Origin: an uncultured Methanoregula sp.
GTDB taxonomy: Archaea > Halobacteriota > Methanomicrobia > Methanomicrobiales > Methanospirillaceae
DNA length: 64,000 nucleotides
Reading direction: 5' to 3'
NCBI RefSeq assembly: GCF_963662735.1
Contig: NZ_OY759744.1
Span: 1,592,153 to 1,656,152, forward strand
Each line of letters opens with the position of its first letter. The stretch's first letter is position 1. This document shows, one piece after another, positions 25,067 to 34,282 of the stretch. A program made the position numbers and the translations under genes. The notes under the pieces were generated by a model. It was not told the origin of the DNA. It saw only the letters and a list, made by a program, of their open reading frames with translations, and did not search any database.

Positions 25067-25696
25067 TCATGAGTGGCGGATCGCGATATCGGAAAGTACG
25101 TTTGCCACGTCTTCACAGTAATCCGTTGCCGTCTCAAGGTGTTCGTAGATATCCTTGAACTTGATGATCGTGATCGCGTCGGTTGTCTTGAAGAGATCCA
25201 TGACCGCATGGGCAAGCACGTCATCGGCGAGATTTTCGAGCCGGTTGACCTCGATGCAGCGCTCATCGATATACCGGGGGTCCTTGATCGAGCGGATGCC
25301 TTTGACCGCACTCTCGAGTTCAGCCGTGGACATGTGGATCAGTTTTGCCAGCTCGATCATGTGGATGTCGGTCGATTCAATACCGTAATAGTACATCTTC
25401 TCGGTTGCGCCATCGATGTAATCCAGGACATCGTCAAGGGCCGATGCGAGCCGGGAGATCTCTTCCGGGTCCAGCGGGGTGATGAACGTCCGGTTGAGCT
25501 GGTCGTAGATATCGTGGGTGATGATGTCCCCTTTCTGTTCGAGCAGCTCGATCTGGTGGCGTTTCTCCTTGACATTGGTGAAATCCTCGGTCAGCGCAAC
25601 AAGCTGCCATGCGGCTTCCTTATTGATGGCGGCCTGCTTTTCGAAGAGATCAAAAAAAGCCTTGTCCTGTGGTATCAGCAACTCGCGTAAGCCCAT
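25067..25696 (-). CDS. DUF47 (PhoU-like) protein, partner of PiT copy 2
   Basis: 209-residue all-helical cytosolic protein of the DUF47/TIGR00153 family, structurally like PhoU, which typically accompanies PiT and is thought to gate or regulate it. Family landmarks: LLIPQDKAFFDLFEKQA at the N-terminus, HDIYDQLNRTFITPLDPEEI near residue 65, and KFKDIYEHLETATDYCEDVA near the C-terminus. The ATG at 25696 starts the domain. It is paralogous to the gene at 26942-27571. Confidence 0.9.
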   Translation of the reverse strand: MGLRELLIPQDKAFFDLFEKQAAINKEAAWQLVALTEDFTNVKEKRHQIELLEQKGDIITHDIYDQLNRTFITPLDPEEISRLASALDDVLDYIDGATEKMYYYGIESTDIHMIELAKLIHMSTAELESAVKGIRSIKDPRYIDERCIEVNRLENLADDVLAHAVMDLFKTTDAITIIKFKDIYEHLETATDYCEDVANVLSDIAIRHS

Positions 25697-25754
25697 AACA
25701 AACCCAGTGGTAATCGTCAGTAGATGATAAAAATATAGCGAAATATTGTGGGCT

Positions 25755-26945
25755 CTATATGAGGCTGAGGCCAAAGGCCACGACAAAATAGCCGGTGAAG
25801 GAAACAACGAGGGCAAGTGGAATAGTGATGATCCAGGCTTCCATCATCTCGCGGACAACCCGCCACTGCACGGCATTCTTGCCCCGGGTCGCCCCGACGC
25901 CGATGATCGCCCCGTTGATGGCGTGGGTGGAGGAGACCGGGATACCCCGCTCGGTAACCGTTACGAGGATGGCGCTGCTCACGGTAGCAGCACAGAATCC
26001 CTGGTAGGGACGGATTCTGGTGATATCCTTTGCCATTTTGTCCACCACCTGCCACCCGCCGAAACAGGTGCCGAGGCCAATCGCGATCGCCGAGGAGAGG
26101 ACGACCCAGGTCGGGACATCGAACGTGAGGAGGATCCCCGATGAAAGGAGTAGGGCCGTGATGACACCGACCGCGTGCTGGCCGTCATTTGCCCCGTGTG
26201 CAGTTGCCTGAATGAGGCTCGCGAGCACGTGGAGCGGCTGGAAGATCCGTTTCATCCGGTTCTGGCGGGAGTGCCGGAAGAGATGGGATATGAGGATATC
26301 GAAGATAAAGGCCCCGACGATCCCGAGAATGGGCGAGATGAAGATGAAGAGCACGATGGCGAGCAGGCCGGATAACTTGAGGATCCCAATAAGCATGAGC
26401 GCCGGTATGATCAATGCGGCTCCGCAGATGGCGCCGAGCATCAGGCCGAGCCGGACATCTTCGCGGAACGATATGGTAAACAGGCCGAGAATGGCTGCCC
26501 CGCAGACGGCCCCGATGAAGCCATATACGATGACCTGGAAGAACGTATCCCATCCCGGCAGGATGACGGCGGAAAGTCCTCCTACGGCAATGCCGGCACC
26601 GAGGAGGCCACCCACCATGGCGTGGCTGCTGGAGAGCGGGATGCCGGCCCGGGTGGCAACGAATACGAGAATGATCGCCGCTCCCATGGCAACAACAATC
26701 GACAACGGGGTGAGGCCGCTCTTGCTCACGATCGCGGTGCCGATGGTGGCAGCAACGGCAGTCGTGAAAAGGAACGGGCCGATAAGGTTGCAGATAGCGG
26801 TGTAGAGGACGGCTTTTATCGGTGAAAGGGCTTTTGTGGCAACCACGGTTGCAATCGAGTGCGAGGCATCGTTGAGCCCGTTGACAAAGTTGAGGGCAAG
26901 TGCAAGGATGATGCCAAAGAGGATAAGCGGGTCCAGGCCGGTCAT
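25755..26945 (-). CDS. pit: Inorganic phosphate transporter, PiT family (copy 1)
   Basis: 396-residue PiT transporter with the two inverted-repeat signatures NFVNGLNDASHSIATVV (about 17-33) and AHGANDGQHAVGV (about 255), and conserved IPLSSSHAMVGGL and IPVSSTHAINGAIIG. It is longer than copy 2, mainly through an extra central helix region (about 175-235). Its ATG overlaps the stop of the DUF47 gene (bases 26942-26945), so the pair is translationally coupled. Confidence 0.93.
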   Translation of the reverse strand: MTGLDPLILFGIILALALNFVNGLNDASHSIATVVATKALSPIKAVLYTAICNLIGPFLFTTAVAATIGTAIVSKSGLTPLSIVVAMGAAIILVFVATRAGIPLSSSHAMVGGLLGAGIAVGGLSAVILPGWDTFFQVIVYGFIGAVCGAAILGLFTISFREDVRLGLMLGAICGAALIIPALMLIGILKLSGLLAIVLFIFISPILGIVGAFIFDILISHLFRHSRQNRMKRIFQPLHVLASLIQATAHGANDGQHAVGVITALLLSSGILLTFDVPTWVVLSSAIAIGLGTCFGGWQVVDKMAKDITRIRPYQGFCAATVSSAILVTVTERGIPVSSTHAINGAIIGVGATRGKNAVQWRVVREMMEAWIITIPLALVVSFTGYFVVAFGLSLI

Positions 26946-27571
26946 GAATGGCTCATTGCAATGTCATTCAGTGCATGTCCGACATCGTTGCACTTCTCCA
27001 TGACTTTTGCCATGCCCTCGTAGATATCCTTGAGCTTGATAATCATAAGGAGATCCTTGGTCTTGAAGAGGTCGAGGATGGCGCGGGAGAGAAGCTCGGT
27101 GGAGAGGTTGTAAAGCCGGCCGATCTCGGCGGTATGGACCATCACTCCTTCGGGATCCCTGAGCGTGGAGAGAGTGTCGATCGCATGGGTGATCTCGGTT
27201 GCCGAGAGCATGATCAGGTACGAGTATTCCTTGAGGACATCATTGGTCTCCGGGATCTCGTAATTGCAGAGCTGGTGGGTTACCCAGTCGAGCTTGTCGA
27301 GCACATCGTCGAGCGTAGGGGCCAGACGGGCGATCTCATCGGGCTCCAGCGGCGTGATGAGGGATTCGTTGAGCTGCTCGTAGATCTTCTTGGTGATCTC
27401 ATCCCCATGGTGCTCGATCTGGCGTACCTTGTGGGCTTTCTCCGTCCCATTGGGGAGTTCATGGGTGATCTCGTTGAAGGTGGTTGCAGCTTCGGTAATC
27501 TTCTCCGCCATCTGCGAAAAAAGGGTAAAAAAAATCTTATCTTCCGGAAGGATGAGGTCGCGGATACGCAT
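26942..27571 (-). CDS. DUF47 (PhoU-like) protein, partner of PiT copy 1
   Basis: 209-residue helical protein of the DUF47 family: RDLILPEDKIFFTLFSQMA at the N-terminus, KKIYEQLNESLITPLEPDEI, and KLKDIYEGMAKVMEKCNDVG near the end. It leads the leftward phosphate-transport cluster; its promoter must lie between 27572 and the tRNA-Ala gene. An in-frame TTG at 27586 is rejected in favour of the ATG at 27571, which begins the conserved domain. Confidence 0.9.
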   Translation of the reverse strand: MRIRDLILPEDKIFFTLFSQMAEKITEAATTFNEITHELPNGTEKAHKVRQIEHHGDEITKKIYEQLNESLITPLEPDEIARLAPTLDDVLDKLDWVTHQLCNYEIPETNDVLKEYSYLIMLSATEITHAIDTLSTLRDPEGVMVHTAEIGRLYNLSTELLSRAILDLFKTKDLLMIIKLKDIYEGMAKVMEKCNDVGHALNDIAMSHS

Positions 27572-27806
27572 GGTCGCTCCTGTCAAAGACTTTACCTGCC
27601 AGTATATAATGATTGGCCGACGGGGAAAGGATATTAAAAAAACTTAGTCGCTGATCTGTCGCGGGGCATTCAGCCGGGGGCGGTGTTAATCAGCGTTACT
27701 GGAAAAGGAGAAGCACCGCTCCTTATCGGAGAACCCGGTTTTCCGGTTCCAAAGTAAGATGAGAAAACCACGTCCGGCTCTCCGGAACAAAAATCAGGAA
27801 AAACAG

Positions 27807-27878
27807 TGGACCGGGCGGGAATTGAACCCGCGGCCTCTTCCATGCCAAGGAAGCGATCTACCACTGATCTACCGGCCC
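27807..27878 (-). tRNA. tRNA-Ala (GGC)
   Basis: A 72-base cloverleaf on the minus strand: acceptor GGGCCGG pairs with CCGGTCC, anticodon arm CTTCC-TTGGCAT-GGAAG with GGC in the loop, T-arm GCGGG-TTCAATT-CCCGC, discriminator A. No CCA is encoded and there is no intron. Confidence 0.95.
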
Positions 27879-27926
27879 GCTCCTAACTACTAGGATGCCA
27901 TAGGTTAAAAGAATTGTTCGTCTTTC

Positions 27927-29063
27927 CTACTTTTGCGCTTCGGGTTCTGTAAGGGCCGGTATCTTTTTTTGCAGCCGGTCGCGGGCTTCCTGCATATCGG
28001 GGCGGCTTGTCACTTTTCCCTTCTCAATAAACCGGGTGATGAGGGGCGTTGCTCCCGCCGGGGGAACCGATGCGGCCGGCAGCGTCCTGCGATCGCCGCA
28101 GATCAGGTCGTACACCTGTTTTACCCCGCTCCGTTTCCCCCGCTTGGCTTTGGCCTTTCCCTCGATCTCGACAATATCCATGCCAAAGTCGATGACCGGC
28201 GCATTGGCAATAGCGCCGCCAACCCCGAATGCGTCCACGATATCCCGGTACGCAACCACGTCTTCCCGCGTCACTCCTCCCGACAGGAATATTTTCACGC
28301 TCGTGTGCCCGTGCATGTTGAGCTCCCAGCGGACTTCCTCGATGATGGCGCGCATGCTGCCCCGCCGTGACCTGGGGGTGTCGAGCCGGACTGCGGTGGC
28401 GCCGCACTCCGCTGCCCGGAGGGATTCGGTTTTCTCATCGCAGTACGTGTCGCAGAGCATGATCCTCGGCACATCCTTTGGGGCATTGCGGTCGAACGAG
28501 CGCCAGGCATCTTCCGGTTTCGGGTAGCACATCACGAATGCATGGGGCATGGTCCCGACCACCGGCATCCCTTCCGGGGCGCAGGTATTGGAGACCCCGT
28601 CAACCCCCCCGATCCAGGCTGAGCGCTCGATCATGGCTGCAATCGACGGGTGCTGCCGGCGCGAACCAAACGAGTACACCGGCTTTGTCCCGGCGGCAAT
28701 CCTTACGTGGGCCGCCGCGGTCGCAATGCCCGATGCATGGCAGAGGAACCCGAGGATTGCCGTCTCGTACCGGCAGAAATCGCGGTATTTCCCGGTGATG
28801 CGGAGGACCGGATCATTCGGGTAAAAGACCGTACCTTCCGGCATGGCGTCCACGGTTACCGGCACCCCTTCGAGCAGGGCGACGACATCCGAAAGGCCGC
28901 AGAATACCGCCCACGAATCCGGCAGGGAAGTGGCCGTCACTTCCATGACAACCTTCGGGTTGCGGTCATCGTGCCCGAGCGCTTCTTCGGTGCGCACGAA
29001 ATAGATATCCGTGCAGTTCCCGCTTTTTATCGTTTCATCGCTGACGGAAAGAAACGTGCCCAT
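27927..29063 (-). CDS. pncB: Nicotinate phosphoribosyltransferase
   Basis: 378-residue enzyme converting nicotinate and PRPP to nicotinate mononucleotide in NAD salvage. Recognisable from YETAILGFLCHASGIATAA, YSFGSRRQHPSIAAMIERSAW, GVSNTCAPEG, the phosphate-binding ending IFLSGGVTREDV and GVGGAIANAPVIDFGMDIVE. This is the short, archaeal/Thermoplasma-like form rather than the bacterial PncB length. Divergent from the nucleoside-salvage operon at 29240, with a 176-base promoter region between. Confidence 0.9.
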   Translation of the reverse strand: MGTFLSVSDETIKSGNCTDIYFVRTEEALGHDDRNPKVVMEVTATSLPDSWAVFCGLSDVVALLEGVPVTVDAMPEGTVFYPNDPVLRITGKYRDFCRYETAILGFLCHASGIATAAAHVRIAAGTKPVYSFGSRRQHPSIAAMIERSAWIGGVDGVSNTCAPEGMPVVGTMPHAFVMCYPKPEDAWRSFDRNAPKDVPRIMLCDTYCDEKTESLRAAECGATAVRLDTPRSRRGSMRAIIEEVRWELNMHGHTSVKIFLSGGVTREDVVAYRDIVDAFGVGGAIANAPVIDFGMDIVEIEGKAKAKRGKRSGVKQVYDLICGDRRTLPAASVPPAGATPLITRFIEKGKVTSRPDMQEARDRLQKKIPALTEPEAQK

Positions 29064-29239
29064 ACCATGATCCTTTAGGCTGGTACCCGATTACATTTGC
29101 GCTTGAAAATCCACAATAAAACATTCGCTAAATATTAGTGCAGATCCCGCCAATCATTCTCCTGCGAAGGGATACATATGCGGGGCAGAATCCGGAGAAA
29201 CCTAGTACACTGCAACGGAATTTGTAGCAGGCGGGCCTG

Positions 29240-29911
29240 ATGCTCGGGATTATCGGGGGTACAAGCCTCCTCTTCTCAACTCTTCCCCGGCTGGAAAAGC
29301 GCCGGGTCCATACCCCGTTCGGGAGCGCCGAGGTGCTTGCGGGCGATATCGTCCTGCTGATGCGCCACCAGAACGGCCTTCCCCCGCACCGGCTCAATTT
29401 CCGGGCGAACATGGCGGCACTCGCGATTGCCGGTGTTGACAAGATTGTTGCGTTCGGCTCGTCAGGGTCCATGAACCGCGATATTGCCCCGGGGTCGCTG
29501 GTTATACCAACGGATTATGTCAGCCTGGCGGATATCCCCTCCATCCATGACCACGTGATTGAGCATGTTATGCCGGAACTGTCCCCGGAACTCTCCGAGG
29601 CCCTGCACCGCGTAGTTCCCGCAGCCCGGCTGGGCGGCACGTATGTCCAGACCCGGGGGCCCCGGTTCGAGACCGCCGCCGAGATCAGGGCGTTATCGAA
29701 GGTTGCCGACCTTGTGGGAATGACCCTTGCTTCCGAGGCAACGCTGGCAAAGGAACTCGGGATTCTGTTTGCCGCCATCAGCACGGTAGACAATTATGCA
29801 AACGGGCTGACAGAAGAGCCTCTCACGTGGGAAGAGGTGCTTGAGATCTCCCGGCAGTACCGGGAGCGGACCGGAGCTATTTTGAATACCATTATCAAAA
29901 ACATGAGCTGA
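29240..29911 (+). CDS. MTA/MTI-type purine nucleoside phosphorylase
   Basis: 223-residue phosphorylase of the MtaP/PNP family, cleaving a purine (methylthio)nucleoside with phosphate. Motifs: LGIIGGTSLL at the N-terminus, HQNGLPPHRLNFRANM (the family's HxxxxxPHxVNYRAN), FGSSGSM, and the purine-site region VGMTLASEATLAKELGI with STVDNYANGL. True MTA phosphorylases have MT-x-PE-x-LARE there; with the deaminase encoded next door, a methylthioinosine or hypoxanthine-ring substrate fits better. Shorter than typical MtaP (about 260-280). Confidence 0.85.
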   Translation: MLGIIGGTSLLFSTLPRLEKRRVHTPFGSAEVLAGDIVLLMRHQNGLPPHRLNFRANMAALAIAGVDKIVAFGSSGSMNRDIAPGSLVIPTDYVSLADIPSIHDHVIEHVMPELSPELSEALHRVVPAARLGGTYVQTRGPRFETAAEIRALSKVADLVGMTLASEATLAKELGILFAAISTVDNYANGLTEEPLTWEEVLEISRQYRERTGAILNTIIKNMS

Positions 29912-29929
29912 ACTGGCAGGACGATTATC

Positions 29930-31240
29930 ATGGACGAGATCTTTACAAAAAAACGCTCCCTTCTCATCACGAATGTAGTGAGCGATGGGAAAAAAACCGA
30001 CATCTTCATTGACGAAAGCGGGACGATCCGGGGCATAGGCCCTGAGGTACGGGCACAGCACAAAGGCGAAGCTGATGTCATGATCGACGGGGATGGGGCA
30101 ATCGCCCTGCCGGGTCTTGTCAATACCCACACCCACGCGGCAATGACGCTCCTGCGGGGCTATGCAGACGACATGATCCTGCAGGACTGGCTTTCCCAGA
30201 AGATCTGGCCCCTGGAGGCGCACCTGACCGGGGATGACGTGTACTGGGGAACGAAGCTTGCCTGCCTCGAGATGATCCGGAGCGGGACTACCGCGTTCAA
30301 CGACATGTACTTCTTCATGGAGGATGCAGCCCGGGCCGTGGACGAGGCCGGTATCCGTGCGGTACTCTCGTATGGCTTCATCGATCTCTTTAACGACGAG
30401 AAGCGCGAGAACGAGTGCAAAGCAACCGAGAAACTCACCGCCAGTGTCCGCTCGATGAACAATCCGCGAATCAAAACCGCGGTCGGTCCCCATGCCATCT
30501 ATACGGTCTCCCCGGCGGGACTGAAATGGTGCGCAGAATTTGCAAAAGAGCAGAAGATCGGCATCCATATCCACCTATCCGAAACGGAAAAGGAAGTGAC
30601 CGATTGCGTTGCCCAGCACGGGAAGCGCCCGGCAGCCCACCTGGACGACTGCGGGATCCTCACCCCCAGCACCGTTGCCGCACACTGCTGCTGGCTTGAC
30701 GAGGCGGAATGTTCGCTCCTCGGGAAGCACAAGGTCTCGGTGTCGCACAACCCCGTCAGCAACATGAAGCTTGCAACCAACCGGGCAATGCCCTGCCACT
30801 GGCTGGCTGCTGCCGGCGCCAACACCTGTCTTGGCACGGATGGCTGCGCCTCCAACAACAACCTCGACATGTTCGAAGAGGCCAAGACCGCGGCGATCCT
30901 CCAGAAATTCTTCTGGAACAACCCGACCCTGCTCCCGGCCGGCGACGCCCTCAAAATGGCAACCGCACACGGGGCGCAGGCGCTGGGCTTTGGCACCGGT
31001 ACGCTTGCTGTCGGCGCACCTGCGGACATTGTCCTTGTCTCGGCACATGCACCGTGCAACATCCCGCTCCACAATGCAACGTCCAACCTCGTCTATGCCT
31101 GCAGCGGCGGGTCGGTCGAGACCACCATCTGCGATGGCAGGGTCCTGATGCTCAACCGCGAGATCCCCGGGGAGGATGCGATCCTTGCCGGTGCGGCATC
31201 CGCGGCAGAGAACCTTGTGAAACGTGCCCGGTCAGCATAA
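29930..31240 (+). CDS. mtaD: 5-methylthioadenosine/S-adenosylhomocysteine deaminase (MtaD/DadD)
   Basis: 436-residue amidohydrolase that deaminates MTA, SAH and 5'-deoxyadenosine to the inosine forms in archaea; cytosolic and metal-dependent. Metal ligands: H67 and H69 in NTHTHAAM, a later His in IGIHIHLSETEKE, His in VAAHCCWLD and Asp in LGTDGCASNNNLDMFEE. C-terminal strand domain with LAVGAPADIVLVSAHAP. It begins 18 bases after the phosphorylase gene, giving a two-step salvage route from SAM by-products. Confidence 0.92.
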   Translation: MDEIFTKKRSLLITNVVSDGKKTDIFIDESGTIRGIGPEVRAQHKGEADVMIDGDGAIALPGLVNTHTHAAMTLLRGYADDMILQDWLSQKIWPLEAHLTGDDVYWGTKLACLEMIRSGTTAFNDMYFFMEDAARAVDEAGIRAVLSYGFIDLFNDEKRENECKATEKLTASVRSMNNPRIKTAVGPHAIYTVSPAGLKWCAEFAKEQKIGIHIHLSETEKEVTDCVAQHGKRPAAHLDDCGILTPSTVAAHCCWLDEAECSLLGKHKVSVSHNPVSNMKLATNRAMPCHWLAAAGANTCLGTDGCASNNNLDMFEEAKTAAILQKFFWNNPTLLPAGDALKMATAHGAQALGFGTGTLAVGAPADIVLVSAHAPCNIPLHNATSNLVYACSGGSVETTICDGRVLMLNREIPGEDAILAGAASAAENLVKRARSA

Positions 31241-31253
31241 CGGGAATACCGCA

Positions 31254-32690
31254 ATGAACCTGCCAAACGGGATGCCGGCGAAAATAACTGCCTGCATCCT
31301 TGTCCTTCTCTTCTTCAGTATTGCTGCCGGTGGCTGTACCGGCATTTCAGGAACTCATGCGAGTTCCCGCGTTGCGAATTCTGACGGGAAATTATCTGTT
31401 TACTTCCTTGACGTGGGCCAGGGCGATTCCGAACTCCTCGTGTTTGGCAACAAGACGATCCTGATCGATGCCGGGGAAACGGATATGGGCGATCGGGTGG
31501 TTGCCGACCTGAAAAAGTTCAGCATTACCCGGATCGATCTCCTGGTTGCAACCCACCCGCACTCCGACCATATTGGCGGGATGCAGAAAGTCCTCGCAGC
31601 ATTCCCGGTCGGGAAGGTGCTGGATGCGGGCCTTCCCCACCCGTCGCCGATCTATGAACATTTCCTGGAAACGATCGATGCACAGCATATTCCCTACACG
31701 ATTGCAGAGCAGGGGCAGACGATCGATATCGACCCGGCGCTCCGCATCCTCGTTCTCTCGCCCCCGCATGAACGGTTCGGCGATGATCCGAACCTGAACT
31801 CGATTGTGCTCCGCATCTCCTATGGCACGATCAATATTCTCATGACCGGCGATATGGGTGGCGAAGCTGAATCAGCACTGACAAAAACCGGCTATGCGCT
31901 CGATGCCCAGATCCTCAAGGTTGGCCACCACGGGAGCGAGTACTCCACGTCGCCCGCCTTCCTTGCGCGTGTCCACCCTGAAACTGCCATCATCGAGGTC
32001 GGGAAGGACAACCCGTACGGCCATCCCCATGACAAGGCCCTCAAAAATCTCCAGAACGCCGGCGCATCCGTGTACCGGACCGATCTCGACGGGACCGTTC
32101 TTGTCCGGTCGGACGGGATCTCCTATTCGGTAACAACGGAGAAAGGATCCGGGAGCATATGGACTCCGGCAGTAACAACGGTCCCCGCAGGAAATCCGGC
32201 CGGGATAAACCTGTCCCCAATACCTAATCTCCAGGTGACGGTCCCCACCCTTCCGGCAGATCTCAACCTGACCCTTCCTGCTATCCCGGCAACCATTGCG
32301 GTTCCGGTGCCTTCCTTTACCCTGCCCCCGGTCCAGATCGGCAATGCCTCGTCGGTTGCCATCAGCGCCACGCAGTTCAATGCACCGGGCGATGACCGGC
32401 AGAACCTGAATGGCGAATGGGTCCGGCTCACCAACCGGGGGAGCGATCCTGTCCTCATTGCCGGCTGGACGCTGTCCGACAAGACTACGCCCGACCTTTA
32501 CCGGTTCCCCGCGATAGTTCTCCTGCCGGCGTCATCGGTAACCATCTATTCCGGGACCGGGACGATGAACGATACCGCCCTTTTCATGGGCAGGAACGAG
32601 CCGGTCTGGGGCAACAGTGGCGATGTGGCGATCCTCCGTGACGGCTCAGGAACAATCATCGACCAGAGATCCGAAGGAGCCGCGCCATGA
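31254..32690 (+). CDS. ComEC-like metallo-beta-lactamase lipoprotein with lamin-tail domain
   Basis: 478-residue extracytoplasmic protein. The signal has lipobox AGGC (Cys28). The MBL domain (about 45-290) is of the ComEC/Rec2 C-terminal type: FLDVGQGDSELL, metal motif THPHSDHIGG near residue 100, MTGDMGGEAE, and KVGHHGSEYSTS. A Pro-rich linker leads to a C-terminal lamin-tail-like domain (about 360-470; EWVRLTNRGSDPVLIAGWTL). No ComEC membrane channel is present. Likely an extracellular nuclease or phosphodiesterase. Start at 31254, 14 bases after mtaD. Confidence 0.85.
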   Translation: MNLPNGMPAKITACILVLLFFSIAAGGCTGISGTHASSRVANSDGKLSVYFLDVGQGDSELLVFGNKTILIDAGETDMGDRVVADLKKFSITRIDLLVATHPHSDHIGGMQKVLAAFPVGKVLDAGLPHPSPIYEHFLETIDAQHIPYTIAEQGQTIDIDPALRILVLSPPHERFGDDPNLNSIVLRISYGTINILMTGDMGGEAESALTKTGYALDAQILKVGHHGSEYSTSPAFLARVHPETAIIEVGKDNPYGHPHDKALKNLQNAGASVYRTDLDGTVLVRSDGISYSVTTEKGSGSIWTPAVTTVPAGNPAGINLSPIPNLQVTVPTLPADLNLTLPAIPATIAVPVPSFTLPPVQIGNASSVAISATQFNAPGDDRQNLNGEWVRLTNRGSDPVLIAGWTLSDKTTPDLYRFPAIVLLPASSVTIYSGTGTMNDTALFMGRNEPVWGNSGDVAILRDGSGTIIDQRSEGAAP

Positions 32691-32902
32691 AAGCCATGAT
32701 CGACCGGATTGAGGGAACTATCGCCGTCCTGATCTCCTGCGAGGATGATGCGGTCCGGCTGAACCTGCCGGCGGCTCTCCTCCCGCCCGGCACCCGCGAA
32801 GGCGATATAATTACCCTCTCGATCGAACGCGACGCGGAAGCGACCCGGGCAGCAAAAGAGCGGGTATCGGGGCTCATCGGTAAACTGAGCCAGAGAAAAT
32901 AA
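32687..32902 (+). CDS. DUF3006 family protein, 71 aa
   Basis: Small protein matching DUF3006: MIDRIEGTIAVLISCEDD, then the LPxxLLPPGTREGDIITL core and a Lys/Arg-rich tail. Members are typically encoded directly after ComEC-like metallo-beta-lactamase proteins, as here, where ATG overlaps the preceding TGA (ATGA at 32687). Role unknown; perhaps a regulator or inhibitor of the hydrolase. No signal peptide, so it would act inside the cell. Confidence 0.8.
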   Translation: MKAMIDRIEGTIAVLISCEDDAVRLNLPAALLPPGTREGDIITLSIERDAEATRAAKERVSGLIGKLSQRK

Positions 32903-32978
32903 GCAGGATCCGGGACTGGCCGGGCGGCTGCAAACCAATCCGACACTATTTTACATTTTCGCGATCAATACGCCGGAT

Positions 32979-33185
32979 ATGTCTCATCACGAAGCCTTCG
33001 AGCACCACGACCACCCGGCACATGCCGAATCATCCAGGACCTGCAGGGTCTGTAAATCCACCTATTCCCACGAACACAACCCATCCCGCCTTGGCATCTG
33101 CGAGAAGTGCGGGTTCAAGATTCTCATCATTCTCTTTGTTGTGATGATCTCGGTATCGTACGTTGCCTGGTTCGGTGTATTGTAA
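32979..33185 (+). CDS. Small zinc-finger membrane protein, 68 aa
   Basis: His-rich N-terminus (MSHHEAFEHHDHPAH), a zinc-binding pair CRVC and CEKC (about residues 22-25 and 41-44), then one C-terminal membrane helix (about 48-66). This tail-anchored zinc-ribbon layout is common among small archaeal proteins of unknown function. ATG at 32979 is preceded by a weak CGGAT. It is 76 bases downstream of the DUF3006 gene. Confidence 0.65.
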   Translation: MSHHEAFEHHDHPAHAESSRTCRVCKSTYSHEHNPSRLGICEKCGFKILIILFVVMISVSYVAWFGVL

Positions 33186-33325
33186 GGCAAAATTTCCCCA
33201 CTTTTTTATTGTTCCTGTCTTTTACCCGGGCGATATCCGTCGCTCTTACTCATCCTGGATCGACAACGCATAGGGATAAATGGATCCATGCCGTACAGGA
33301 AAAATACCAGCAGGATCCTTTTTGT

Positions 33326-34282
33326 ATGTATGCAATCGAAGCCCTCTCCCTCTCGAAACGCTTTGGGGATCTCCAGGCGTTGTCCCATGTCGATTTTTCG
33401 GTAAGCGAAGGGGAGACCTTCGGATTCCTTGGCCCGAACGGCGCGGGAAAGACGACCACGATCCGCATCCTGACGGGAATAACCTCTCCTACGGAAGGGA
33501 CGGCCCGGATTTTCGGGAAAGATATCATGAAGGAGACGATTGCGGCCCGGCGGCAGATCGGGATAGTCCACGAGACATCCAACATCTATACGGATCTTTC
33601 TGCCTGGCAGAACCTCATGTTCACCGCAGAACTCTACAATGTCGGGAAGCAGCAGCGGGAGAAGCGCGGACGTGAACTGCTCGAACTCTTCGGTCTCCTG
33701 GAGCGCAGGAACGACAAGACGAACGGGTTTTCGAAAGGGATGAAGCGCCGGCTCACGCTTGCAATGGGTCTCATCAACGATCCCCGGCTCCTCTTCCTCG
33801 ATGAACCCACCTCGGGGCTCGATGTGCAGAGCAACCTGATCATCCGGGACGTGATCCGGGATCTCAACGACCAGGGAGTGACTGTTTTTCTCACAACCCA
33901 CAACATCGAGGAGGCCAACCTTGCCTGCGACCGTGTCGCCATCATCAACCACGGGCGTGTTGCTGCGATAGATTCTCCCGAGCGGCTCAAGAAGACGATC
34001 CAGAGCGTCCAGTCCGTTGAAGTTGCGTTCGATTCATCCGGGGCGGTGAAGGTCGGGGACCTTGAAAGGATCCCTGCCGTGAGCGATGTGATCAAGGAGG
34101 GCGACAAGTTCCGGCTGATCACCGAGGATCCTCCCGCGGTGATCGACGGGGTCATGGTTTTTGCCCGGGCTCACGGGACACGGGTGATCAGCATCACCAC
34201 GCTCGGCCCGAGTCTCGAGGATGTTTTTATCCGGCTCACCGGTCTCGATATCCGGACAAAAGGGGTGAAGACCGTTGACTGA
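33326..34282 (+). CDS. ABC exporter ATPase (DrrA/NodI-like)
   Basis: 318-residue ATPase of an ABC-2 type exporter. Walker A GPNGAGKTT near residue 40, Q-loop, signature FSKGMKRRL, Walker B LLFLDEPTSGLD, and LTTHNIEEA. A C-terminal extension (about 230-318) with VEVAFDSSGAVKV and LGPSLEDVFIRLTG is typical of the DrrA/CcmA group. The ATG at 33326 begins the domain; the much longer upstream frame is not protein-like. The stop overlaps the permease start by 8 bases. Confidence 0.92.
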   Translation: MYAIEALSLSKRFGDLQALSHVDFSVSEGETFGFLGPNGAGKTTTIRILTGITSPTEGTARIFGKDIMKETIAARRQIGIVHETSNIYTDLSAWQNLMFTAELYNVGKQQREKRGRELLELFGLLERRNDKTNGFSKGMKRRLTLAMGLINDPRLLFLDEPTSGLDVQSNLIIRDVIRDLNDQGVTVFLTTHNIEEANLACDRVAIINHGRVAAIDSPERLKKTIQSVQSVEVAFDSSGAVKVGDLERIPAVSDVIKEGDKFRLITEDPPAVIDGVMVFARAHGTRVISITTLGPSLEDVFIRLTGLDIRTKGVKTVD

